Positions 1-11,200 of a stretch of DNA of 22,064 nt are shown here, piece after piece (within the stretch, counting starts at the first letter, position 1; each line of letters opens with the position of its first letter). The notes under the pieces were generated by a model. The model was not told the DNA's origin. It ran no database searches and was given only the letters and a program-made list of their open reading frames with translations. A program made the translations under genes and the position numbers. Where the stretch lies: assembly GCA_004335635.1 (NCBI GenBank), contig QAXH01001025.1, positions 1-22,064 of the forward strand, written 5' to 3'. This stretch comes from Chloromonas sp. AAM2. Its lineage: Eukaryota; Chlorophyta; Chlorophyceae; Chlamydomonadales; Chlamydomonadaceae.

Positions 1-1
1 G

Positions 2-97
2 GCGGTGGGAGAGGTGGCAGGGAGCACCGGGGCTGCTGGGGCATGGGCAGGTTCAGTAGGGGCATCAAATGATAGTGGCCATTACATCATTGAATGA
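2..97 (+). CDS. Possible C-terminal end of an upstream gene (partial)
   Basis: One plus-strand frame is open from the window edge to a TGA at 95-97. It encodes a Gly/Ala-rich stretch ending in ASNDSGHYIIE. A true C-terminus followed by a 3' UTR would fit the lack of coding signal after it and the TGTAA motif at 1096-1100. The stretch is GC-rich, and all three plus frames and one minus frame are open over most of it, so the choice of frame is weak. I recognise no domain. It could instead be part of a minus-strand Pro/Ala-rich exon. Confidence 0.25.
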   Translation, partial: AVGEVAGSTGAAGAWAGSVGASNDSGHYIIE

Positions 98-1547
98 AGG
101 CCTTTAGTCATTCAATGACAGTGCCCTGTTCATCACTCCAGTGGCGCGCCCCTGCCCCACATAGAATGTTGTCATTGGCACTGTCCAGTCTTAACATGCT
201 GAAGTTACTGTCACTCTTGGTGATGTGCCTGCAGCGGGCGACAACAATTGGATTGATTGTAGAGCATGGCTTTACTTGCATCTTCTTTGCACTGAAGTCT
301 CACATAACCTGAACCTTTCCTCACGCAGTTATGTTCGTTGCTGTGAGTAGCTGTGTTAATCGTTGATGGTGAGTTATGGCAATGTCAACTGGGACATAAT
401 AAGGAGCTGGTCTTTGAGAGGTTAAGATTGGAGGCGAAACGAGTGGTGTGCACAACCCCATGTTACAACTTGCTGTCACCTCACTTCAGGCGAGCTTTTT
501 TTTGTTTTACGATGCGACCACGCTGCAATAATGAATTGGCTCAGCAGAAGCCGATTCTACAGACTTGCGTGTGATGGGCCTCTGTGGGCAACGTTCAGCA
601 GGACCCACGGGCGTTCATTCATTTGTCGCTGCTACATTCTTGTTTTGCATGTCTCAGAGTCGAATGTTGGTCGTGGCAGGGCGGCAAGTGAAGTGACCAT
701 GCTCTGAGGGATTAGGGCTCACAGAACGTAAATAATAGCGTGCAGTATCACTCGAAAACACTGTCGCGAGCTGCTGTGTCTTCTTGTATGTTCCTTTCCT
801 ATCTTCTTTTTGTGCCTTGCACATTTGTTATCTGTGTTTTGGCCGTGTATTTGAGAGGAGGCGCTTTGCGCTTGAGAAACCGTTGGCATGTCCACAGGTT
901 ACAGCATGAGGAGTTCAGAGAGTGTGCGCGCTAGTGAGGGGAGTGTGGTGTTGGATAGAGTGGCATTGGAACAGTTGTTGAAGCCTATGGGACTGCACGC
1001 GTTACGAGGGTCTGTGCGTCCAAGGGATTGCACAACTGTGTTGTGGGTCGATATCTTAGCCCGAGTTCATATGCGTTCTCCTGCCTACAGCTAGCTGTAA
1101 GGTGATTCGCACCCCATGTTCATCATGGTTGCCAAGTCCACGAATGGGACATACAGTGGCTGCCGGCCAGCGATGACGCAATGACGATGATGCAAGTAAC
1201 GTCACAGGGCGTTAGAACGGGCGCACAGAGCGTTAGAACCATGCCGTGTCCTTGTCTGCAGCTTTGTAAGTTGACAGTCCTCATCCAAAAGGGACTTGGC
1301 AACCTGAGTCTCAAGGCTGTATACATTTATTACGTCAGAGGGGCCCACATGCACCAAGCACGAACGCTAGCAAGCCATGCAAGAGACGAGGCTGGCGGCG
1401 AAGTAAAGTTGTGGTGTATGCCTGTAACTGGCGTCAGTAGACTGGCAGCTAGGCAAGGTCACTTGAAATGTGTTAAACGGTGGAAGCAGCATGCGCGACC
1501 ACAATTAGAACCACGAGCAGTTGCACATGTTACTGACGCCCGGCCCC

Positions 1548-1610
1548 ACCAACAGGAATAACCACACGGGTGCCTGTGTGTGAGCGTGGCCTGTGCTTAT
1601 TCCTGTTGGT
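1548..1610. repeat. Inverted repeat, 14-bp perfect arms
   Basis: The arm accaacaggaataa at 1548-1561 is the exact reverse complement of ttattcctgttggt at 1597-1610, with 35 bases between them. It could fold into a hairpin in RNA or mark the ends of a small decayed foldback element. The flanks are C-rich on the left and G-rich on the right, which extends the pairing imperfectly. Confidence 0.7.
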
Positions 1611-1730
1611 CGGGTTGGGAACATGTTTGAAAGAAGGCCCAGTAGCGCGACAACATCAATGAAAATCAAGTTGATTAACCTGACCCAATGGGTTTGTATC
1701 CACCACCATACAGGGACCCTATGGCTGTTC

Positions 1731-1763
1731 ACCCTCAGCACAGCACCACCACCCTCAGCACAG
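1731..1763. repeat. Short direct repeat, 20-bp period
   Basis: The 13-mer accctcagcacag occurs at 1731-1743 and again at 1751-1763, separated by a CAC-rich spacer. It looks like local slippage in intergenic DNA, with no sign of function. Confidence 0.6.
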
Positions 1764-2254
1764 TGCTCAGCTAAGCTGCTTCGGCGTCAGCATGTCGCGT
1801 GCAACATGTCCTCTCATCATGTCAAACCTGTCTCACACGCTAGCGCATGCTCACTTGCCTCGTTTGCAGTTTAGCTTCAGGTGATCCAAGCGGGTGCTGC
1901 TTTGCTCTGCATTAGGTTCGAACCGGTCCCCGGAATTAGCGCGTGTCACAAAGTGGGACTTCTTCCGTGTGCTAAACGTGAATTGCAACGATTCCAAGAC
2001 GAACGAGGTCGGTTGCGGTGGTTGCAGTAGTTTATGAACCTGGTCGGAACCCGGTTCATCCATTGTAGACGGCTGACATTGGCTGCCTACTAAACTGACG
2101 TGAACGGAAGGCAGCGGAAATGACGTTTGCAGGCTGATTCAGATCGACAACTAGCACATTGCAGACTTTTCATCACTGGAGGGAGGAAGAGAATTGTATT
2201 GGTAGAGAATTCTGGAGAACAGAACCACTTCTCTGACTGAGCATCTCTTCATGC

Positions 2255-5200
2255 ATGGGCGTGGCCATGGCGCCCCACCAGCACGGCGAGGTCGTGGGAG
2301 TGGGAGTGGCGCACTCTGGGGTCATTGGCAGCCTACAGAGCACTGCCACACTGGTGAGAACTGGGATGCTGCTGCCCGGTCTGGTCAGAAGCAGCCACAA
2401 ATCTGTCAATACTGTGAGCCATTGCCCACTGGTTCATACCTACCCATCCACATGCTCAGAATCAACCACAATTCGGCACACGCATGACCTGGCCCAGGCA
2501 GCACGCAGCACAGTGACATGGCATATGCATAGTGCTGATTTTGAGAATGATGGACACATACAGTCACATGGGTTAGTGTAAGCCATGGAAAGGTGCAAAA
2601 AGTAGCTCTCTCACCTTGTAGAACAGTCACACAGGTGCTTTGGTGCATGACAGCACCAAGGCAGTCAACAAATCAATCTACCAGGAGCATGCCACTTGAA
2701 TACAACACATGCAGTGTGCGGAGAAGCATGGGCTGTGTGCTTGTATGCAGTGAGATGGAAGGCGCCATTGCAGCATTGATGCAAACTCACATAGTAAACC
2801 TACTGAACAGTGGCATGAACTGGCATATTTCATCTGGCACCACCATCGCATCCCAGTGACGTGATGCACCTGTGCAGATGGCCTTCAGCTGCCTTGTTTG
2901 TACCCCGCAGGTCAACTGCATGTGTGGTGCCGGTCTGGTGGCGCTGCCCTTCTGCTTCTTCAGCTGCGGTGTGGGGCTGGCGCTGGTGACCATGCTCGTG
3001 TCCATGTTGGCGTGCAGGTGACTGGGCACACACATGCAGCCCTAATGCATGGCAGCCTGTGAGCAGTAGCATTCAAAAGACCACAGCAGTTTCTGTACAC
3101 TATATCAGGTTGGGTGATACGAGCGGGCTTCAATAGGCAGTCCTGGAAACGCTCAATTGCAACTCTGTCTGCCTGACGTACACACAACCACAGTTCATGC
3201 GTGGCCACACATTCTGGTGTTCTTGGTCTGCTGCAGGTTCTCGTTCAGCCTGCTTCTGAGCTGTCGCCAACTGTCCAACCGCAAATCATATGAGGTGTGA
3301 CTTGTTTTTGCTAGCTTCACAACATATGGAGCAGTGCTCCGCAGTCTTAGAACTCATCGAGTCTTAGAACTCCTCAAAACAACATGCTAGCCCTTAAACC
3401 ACTTACAAATCATGCCAGTAGTGCGTCACCACTCAAGTTGCGTCATGAGCAGCACTTGTCAAGTTAAGTCGAGTCAAGTGACGTGCAGATGCATACAAAA
3501 CACTGGTTTGTGGAAAGGCACACAAAGCGTGGGTCCGTCAGACTTCACTATCAAGTGCTTCAGCGCAAGGGTTAGCAAAAAAAAGTTTTTTTTGTTGCTC
3601 AGCTATTCTTGACATGCATGAACGCCATTCGCAGCTCGTGATGTCTTGATGTAATTTGCTGTTACGCTGCATGTATTAATGCCAGGCAAGCTTGATGGCT
3701 ACTCAGCCCGTGCCAGATGTCTGACAGGAGCCCGCTGCCAATGCTCCACATGAACTGCGATTTTCCAGCCAAAGTCCAGCCAAAGTCTGCTCCTTGGCAT
3801 GAACTGGTTTGGTTTGCCTCATGTGTCGTTTGCTTTCGTTGTCATACGCTTACTGTCCGTGTCACGTCTGTTTTCGCAGGAGCTTGCTGAGCAAACACTG
3901 GGCGTTGCAGGCCGCCAGTGTGTGCGCTGGTGCGAGGCTGCTTTAAATCTGGGAACCACTGTAGGTGGCAATGATGTTCACAGAGTGTGAGCGGTTCTGG
4001 GCAGCAGATAGCAGGTTGAAAGCGCCAAGCATCAAAGCGCTTCAGTGGCTTAAATACTCTTTGGGTGTCTAGTTGAAAAACAGGGCGAATTGGTTTGTAG
4101 TAGCGTACAATCTCAAGCAGCAATGGAGGAGAGGATGGTTTGCATCGCGCGCAAGTGTACGGAAGGACGGACAGGCTGCCGCAGGCTGTGACAGCTCCAT
4201 TACCAGACGCTGGAGTTGCATTAGGCTGGGATTGTCAAGCTGCTGAGGGATGCCAGGCTTGATGAGGCGGTCAAGGCTGTTGTCCTAGGCGCCAGGTTGA
4301 TGACCTGTCGAGTGTGCGTGTGGGCGCCAGCTTGATGTCAGAATGTGCGCGTGCGGGCGCCAGGTTGATGTCCTGTCGAGTGTGCGTGTGGGCGCAGGTG
4401 GCTCACCTGAATATCCTGGCCGATGTCCTGTCGTCGGTGGCGGGCTCACTGATCCCTCCAGGTGCAGAGCCATCACGCCAAGCGTACGTGACAGGTACGC
4501 CTACTTGGTGTGCATACGGGGACATGACACGCTTCGTGTGATGACATGCATCGCATACTTTGCAAGGGTTTGCTTCCCATCTCACTTTGGTTGCATACTG
4601 AGGCAGAATCAGAGCAGACAGTGCAGATGGGCACGTGTCAGCAATTATAGTTGGTAAGAGAGTTGTCTGCAGGTGTTATCTGGTGAAGCATTCCGAATGG
4701 GCTCTCGTGCGCATGAGACTTGCTTGCAGTGACTGGCATCTATTCCGCATCAGGCAAGCAGTATGCTCAGGAGTACCGGCAGTGGCCGCAGGAAGACTGC
4801 CGCACTGCTTGAGTCAGTGCAGACTGCCTGAATGCTGTTTCAGGCGTCACAATCCTGGGTGCCCTGCCTGTGGCTGTGTTGGTGCGGGACCCGCGCTCCG
4901 TGTCGGCGCTATCTACTGCCAGCGTGGTGTTTGTGTTCGCCTTTGCCACGGCGTGTGTTATCATGGCGCTGTCATCACCCTCTGCAGCAGGTACAGGGAA
5001 TGCATAATGTGACAGGAGTAGCAGTAGCCAGTGCCTTGACATGTAATGAGTGTATGTGAGCGCTGTGGGGCACTAATACGAAGTAAACCAACTTTGCCCC
5101 AGGCGTTCAAATAATGATTGCGGCATCGTTCGGGAGGCGTAAACTTGCAGATAGTCGAGTCACCTGCTATCTGCAGATCTATCGGAGCTTGATGCCTGGC

Positions 5201-8200
5201 GTTGGCGCGGCCTGGCCGTGGCCTTTCCTGTGTTTGCCTACGCCTTCTCAGCCCACAGCGACCTGCTGGGCATCTACGCCGAGATGAGGCGACCGACCAT
5301 TCTGCGCATGCTCAGGGTTACAGACTCGGTAAGGTATCAGAAAAATTCGCGTGGTACAGGCTGTGCTGGCATCTCGATGCAGGGCTACAAAGTACTCAAT
5401 ACTGTGACCCCGACAGCTCTCTGATTGCAGCCATTCATTTGGTGGCAAGTGCAAGGCTTCCTGCGGAGCAAGAAAACGTAACAAATGTAACAAATGGCGC
5501 AAGCCTGAAAGGTTTATTGTAGCTGACTTGCTTGTGGCTTGCTGCTGGCTAGCCTGCCCTTGCTCTGCATGCTTCTTGATTGATGGGACAGCTTGCAAGC
5601 GAATGGCCTGCCTTTTCAGGCCTCGTTTAGCCGCTTGGTTGAGCAGACCTCAGTTAGTCGCCCACTGGCTCGCTGGCTGCAGGCTCTGTCAGTTGCCTCC
5701 ACGTTGTATGCGGTGGTGGGCGTGGCAGGGTATCTTCAGTGGCAGGTCAGTGCAGGCCAAATCTGTGCATGGTCACGCATGAAAAGTGTTCCCAGCTTCG
5801 AGCCAAATTACCGCTTGTCTTCCAAGGCTGTTCGACTGGCACAGTTGTACAACAGCCATGATTACTCCTTCACTCTTCTGGTCAGCTGCAGCATCAATGG
5901 TTGAACAGAGCCAGCCAGTGGTAATGTCGTTGTCCACGCTGAGGCCCTCCTGCCCACCGCTGCCCACGCTACTCCTGGCGGCATGCAGTCGCGCACATCG
6001 GGTGACATGCTACGCAACCTGGGCGCTGCGGACCTCCAGGGTGTTCGGGGCGCCTACGAGCGTGCCCTTAAGGCCTGCTACGGGCTGTCCATCCTCGCGT
6101 GCATACCCCTCATGGTGCGTGCCACACTGATCTCAAACTCGTGCCTTGAAATGATAGCAAGGCGTTAAGTTGGGTGCAGTCCAGCGCCCACATGCACCTT
6201 ACACACGCCACAGGGTTCCACTCCGCTTGCGACTGAGGTGACAGTCGACCGCCTTTTCAATGGCACTGGCTGCTTGAGGCTGGGGGCAGTCAGCCTGAGT
6301 GCAGTCCAATGCCCTGTCCACCAAACGGTGTGTACGTCCTTGCAGGTCTCACCGTTCTACGTGTTGCTCCTACAACCCCCAGAAGATGCCGAGTGCGGGC
6401 CTTACACAGAGCAAGTCAAGAGTACAAGGTCGTCTACCTAGGCTGACACCAGGCATCAGAGACCATGCCAGCATGACACGGTCTGACAGCCCCTGATACT
6501 TTGCTTTGTACCATGTCTGTGAGTTTGCAGGAAAGCCTGGTCGCTGGATTTGTGAATGCCTGCAGCAGGCTTCCGGCATCAACAGGCGCGGTCTGTTGCA
6601 TGTCCGTCCTATCTGCAGGCGTGCCAAGTCTGCCAAGTCAAGCGACGGCGGGAATGATGACATTCAGCAGATCGCACGTGCCGAGGCCAGTCCGGTCATG
6701 GCAGGCGGGGAGGAGAGCACCCCGCTGCTGCTGACTGTGAGCTCGCAGGGAGAGTGGCCCGGGGCCAAGGGCCAGGCGTCTTCAACACTCAACCGCAGGG
6801 CAGCAGCGCGTGCGGAAGGCCACGGTGAGCACTGCTGGAGGGTTGGTGGAATGGCCTTGCACTCAAGCTTGTACATTGAGCTTGTCATGCCTCACTGTAT
6901 ATGTCATGTATTCGTGCCCTTGGCCTCAGGTGTGAAGGAAGGCATGTCGGAGCATGCCCACGCACCGCCACACCTAGCCAACACACACAGCGGTGATGTT
7001 GATGCACCCACAGGGACCAGCAGCCGCAGGCCTCTTAGCCCTGTGGCTGGCAGCACCACCACCGGCAACGCTAACAATAAGGGAGTCCTCGCATTCCTCA
7101 GCACGTCCAAGGACGCCCAGCCAAAATGCACGGGGGTGAAGGCATCCGAATCCGACCTGGGTGCACGCCAAGACGGCAATGATGACGTGCACTATGTTGA
7201 TCCTTCGACTGGGAAGACGAGTGCAGCTTTGTCTGGGGGTGCTCCGCCCACGGCCTTCACGGCCAGTCGTCACGATGTGGCCACCTACTGGCTGTTCAAT
7301 CAACCCACCTTCTGGCAACATGCGTATGCTGTTGTAGTTGTGCTTGGTAGGTGAGGGCTTGTGTGAGGGCAAGTGTTGATGCTTCATTGTTCTGGCTGCG
7401 TTAGTCTGGCTCATTGCGTTGAAGCACGTAAGGCGTGACGCCACAAGTGTTAGGCGTTGAGTTCGAATGAACAACTTCACACGCCCACACGGCACACACT
7501 GTTGGACATGCACTTGCACGTGTGCCCTTCCTTGCCCCTTTCATTTACACTCACACATCTGCAACGTCCAATGCACTTGCAGGAGTGGCGATCCTGTGCA
7601 CCAACTGGGTGCCAAACGTGGAGGTCAGTGAACGACATGTGCGGTGTGCTTCAGACTCACTCCTTGCATGCTCCATTTGTGCTGACACTCTGGCCTACCC
7701 CTGTGTTATCAGCCCTTGCTCAGACTGTTTGCCTTGTCCCACCCGTGTGCTGTCTCAGTTCATCATGGGCCTCACAGGCTCCACCGCCTGCCTGATGCTC
7801 TCGTACGTCCTGCCCCCCGCAATGCTGCTGGTGCTGATGTCATCCTGCCCGGAGCTGAGCAACAAGGTATGGGCAGCTGGAGTTGAAGTCAGGGTCAGGG
7901 TAGAGCCTTCTGCAGGGATGGCGTCGATGGCTCGCCCCGCGGGACGCTCCTGTCCTTTGAGATTGTTTGGTAGGAAAGAAGGCCCAATATGAGCTTTCTT
8001 TTGCTTCACATAATGAGGAAGGTGTCTTTTCCTTCAGTGACTGCTATGGTAGTTAATCCCTTGCCACAGACACGTGTGTGTGGACGTCCAAGTGTCTAGG
8101 GATATAAAGTACATAAACTGTCTCAATTGTATGCCGCAATGCGTCTTACCATGTGTCTGCATCACAGCCAGTACCGGGAGTGGTCATGCTGCCGGACGAC

Positions 8201-11200
8201 ATGCGGCGCTCCTGGGAGTGGCGGCGAAGGGGAGCCATCGTGCTGCTGGTCTTTGGACTCATCACCGGCGTGGTGCGTGCGGGTGATGGTTCCTGCACGA
8301 TCCGGCCAGGTACCATGGTGCTCAATGCCACAGCGGAACCAACGCATGGCCCAACACAGCCCAGGGCAAGATGTAGCCGTTGGCCGACTTGGCACCGCCC
8401 AATTTAGTGTTCTTATGTTTGTATGAGTGCAGCTGACCCTTGCGCCACTGTGCATGCAGGTTTGTACGGCTGCTGTGCTGGGTGCAGTGCAGGAGGAAGC
8501 TGCGGTGGTCCAGCTAGCTCAGGTACACATGGCTGGCACAGCTGCAATAGTCAAGATTACAAGATTACAATAGTCATATCCTTGATATCATAGGATCATG
8601 CCAAGCCAAGTTGGTCAAGCCTTGCTACAACAAGTTTACCTTGCTTGCTTGCTTGCTTGATTGATTGATTGATTGGTTAATTGATTGATTGATTGATTTG
8701 TTACATCAGGGAAGCCGTCGAAGGTCACATGGCGGCATGTGTACCGGCCTGACATGCCCTGAGCAAGAAATAAGAAGAAAGGCAGGGAGATAGGCAGAGC
8801 GAGCGCAAAGAGGGCAACTGCAGGAGATAAGCCTACTTTGGCAAACACAAAGAGGATTGCCAAGCTCGTCTGCTTGCTAAAGTTTTGGCACGTACCTTGT
8901 CTGTTTGCCAAAAGCATCACACATTTGGGCATAGAAGTTGGAGTGCAAAGTTTGTCTAAAACGTGGTACCTTGTTGTCTGGGCTGTAGGAGCTGGTTGGG
9001 GCTGAGGCCGTGGCCCAACAGACCGCCGAGGGGCGGGCTAAGGCGCAGCAGGCGCTCACCACCGTAGCGGCAGTGGAAGCAGCAGCAGCACAGCTTAATG
9101 CAGCACAGATAGAAGCAAACAGCACTATGGACAGGTGGGTTTTTACTTCACATCGATACAATGCTCATGCCTACCACTACCTACCTAAAAATATGGTGTC
9201 TTTGCCACACTGATGGACAGGGTTGGCATTGATGCCTGGGTCCAATTTTCACAGTATGTGTAGGCATTGATGTAAGCTTTAATCATTACAAGGCTCAAGC
9301 CCAGGCCTCACTGCGAATCCTATGAAAAGCTCCGTCAAGTGCACGCAGTTTACGCATTTATCGCAAATAAGGCAACTTTGCCACGCTGTCAATCAGGGTT
9401 CGCAGCGACCTACGCGGCCAACTTTCACAGTATGCATAGGGAATGATGTCAACTTCACACAGAAGAAGTACCAAGTCCATACGTCATCGCTAACCTTACG
9501 AAAGGCCCGTTAAGAGCACGCAGTCATCGCAGTCATCGATGTGCAGAAATCAAGTGTTTCACAGTTTCAAGATTGCGGTTGAGCATGCGGTCGTGTCCAC
9601 GATCATCATATGCATTACTGCTACTACCCGGAAGACCCAACGCAGCCACCGCACAAGTCGCACTCGGTGCACGCACCCTGCGCGAACACTCCATGCTCTC
9701 ACTTTCCCGTATGCAATCATGCAGTTTGACAGGGCAGTTACTACGAGGCTCAGCGCAGCCAGCGCACCCGCCACAGTCCCAGCACGTTGAGTGCTCTGAC
9801 TGATACTTTAGCCAACCACCTCTCGAGGTGCTTGGCTAGTTCTGCACTTGCTTTCCAAGCTGTGCATTTGGCTGCGGTGGCTGTCAGCTGACCTTGGGAC
9901 GGACAATCCCAGCTGCTTGGCCATGCGCCGGATGTAGGAGATGACGTCCAGTGCCCGCAGGTACCCCAGCACTTGCATGAGCGTGGCCTTGAAGCCAGCA
10001 CCATTGGTGATGCACCAGAACTCATTTTCAATGTCGTCTGTGCTGAGGGACTGCTCCACCATGTGCTGGCCAGCTGCAGGCAGCATGCACAGGAGATGCA
10101 TACGCGCCTCCACATTGCACATGTCCACCCACTAGATTTTTGCTGTGAAGCCGGCGATGCGGTTGTGGCAGCTGGCCAAATGGCTGCTGCAATTGTCCGT
10201 CAGCTGCATATACAGGTGGCAGCTGATGATGCGACGGTTCTCTAGCCTGATGGTACGGGAGACACTGTCCATGCCTGGCATGTCCCACGCCTGGTGGGCG
10301 TGGCCCAGCACACGCAGGTCCAGAGCATCCTGACCAAACCCAAGGCACAGCAAGGCGACCTGCAGTTCCTGGCTGGTGAACAGAAGCTGGACTATCGGCA
10401 CTTTCTGGTTGTCCTGAAGGCCAGCTTCAGCTGCTCCGGAAATGCTTCAGCAGCCTGATGGAGTGTATCCAAATTCAGCTGGTTGTTGTTCTGGCTCAAC
10501 AGATAGCTTTGGGAGCTTCACAAGCTGCTGATACAAGTGGGCTGACAGGCAAGGTCCTTCCTGCCACTTGGGTGTTGAAGATGGATGGAAGGCCAGTAGC
10601 TTGGCCCAAACAGGCACCTTCAGCACACCACGGAGCTTTCTTGCAACACCTATCTGCTGCTGCAGGTGTCTGCTGTTCTGACGCAAGCACCTTTGGCACA
10701 AGCAGGCTGGTGAAAACATGGCAGAAGGGCTGTGATGGGTCCATGGGGCAAGCACCACATGATTAGTGGTCTTGTAGAGTTGAAGACCACGCCATTTGCG
10801 TTGGAAAGGCTCGCAATCACATGCAAAGCATGCTGTAGGGTCTGGCATGGCCGCAAGGTTGCGATTTGGGTCAGAACCCTAGTGCCGATTATCAGTTCGG
10901 GACCATCGGGATCACCTCAGGGCGTAAAAACTTGGCAAGCACTTTGTTACATGCGCAGACAGTCGCAAAAGACGGCATCGCCAGAGCTGCTGCCGTTCCC
11001 GAGTTCCTCAGAATAATGACCGTTTGACAGGAGTGATAGGCATGTGGACACAATGCGATACGTTGCTTTGCTCCCCCAACGCGTTCTCGAGGCTAGGTCA
11101 AGGTTTTCACCCAGTTGGGGGTCTGGCTCTGGCCATCCTCGTCGCTCTGTCGAGCAGCGAGCTGAAGTTCACGAAGTCGCAAGGCTCTAGGATAGAGGTC

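Larger units (their letters stand above)
98..2254. other. Intergenic region upstream of the transporter gene
   Basis: I see no exon with splice sites and coding character here; the short open frames look random. The stretch contains a TGTAA motif at 1096-1100 (a possible poly(A) signal for a gene entering from the left), a 10-bp direct repeat (gcgttagaac) near 1208 and 1230, a long-arm inverted repeat at 1548-1610, and a 13-bp direct repeat (accctcagcacag) at 1731-1743 and 1751-1763. The last few hundred bases before 2255 should contain the promoter and 5' UTR of the transporter gene. No TATA box stands out. Confidence 0.5.

Noticed and set aside
740..1094. Short open frames, one with a hydrophobic stretch
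   Set aside because: No splice sites, family match or coding bias; they lie in the probable 3' UTR or intergenic DNA.
1905..1935. Possible tRNA T-arm (ggttcgaacc)
   Set aside because: The flanking five-base stems do not pair on either strand, and no anticodon arm or acceptor stem fits upstream. It is only a short palindrome.
6974..7519. Minus-strand open frame of 181 codons
   Set aside because: It overlaps transporter exon 12, which is supported by splice phase on the plus strand, and shows no domain or splice context of its own.
8641..8699. Regularly repeated units that might suggest a CRISPR-like array
   Set aside because: A tetranucleotide microsatellite with no spacers, in eukaryotic intron DNA.
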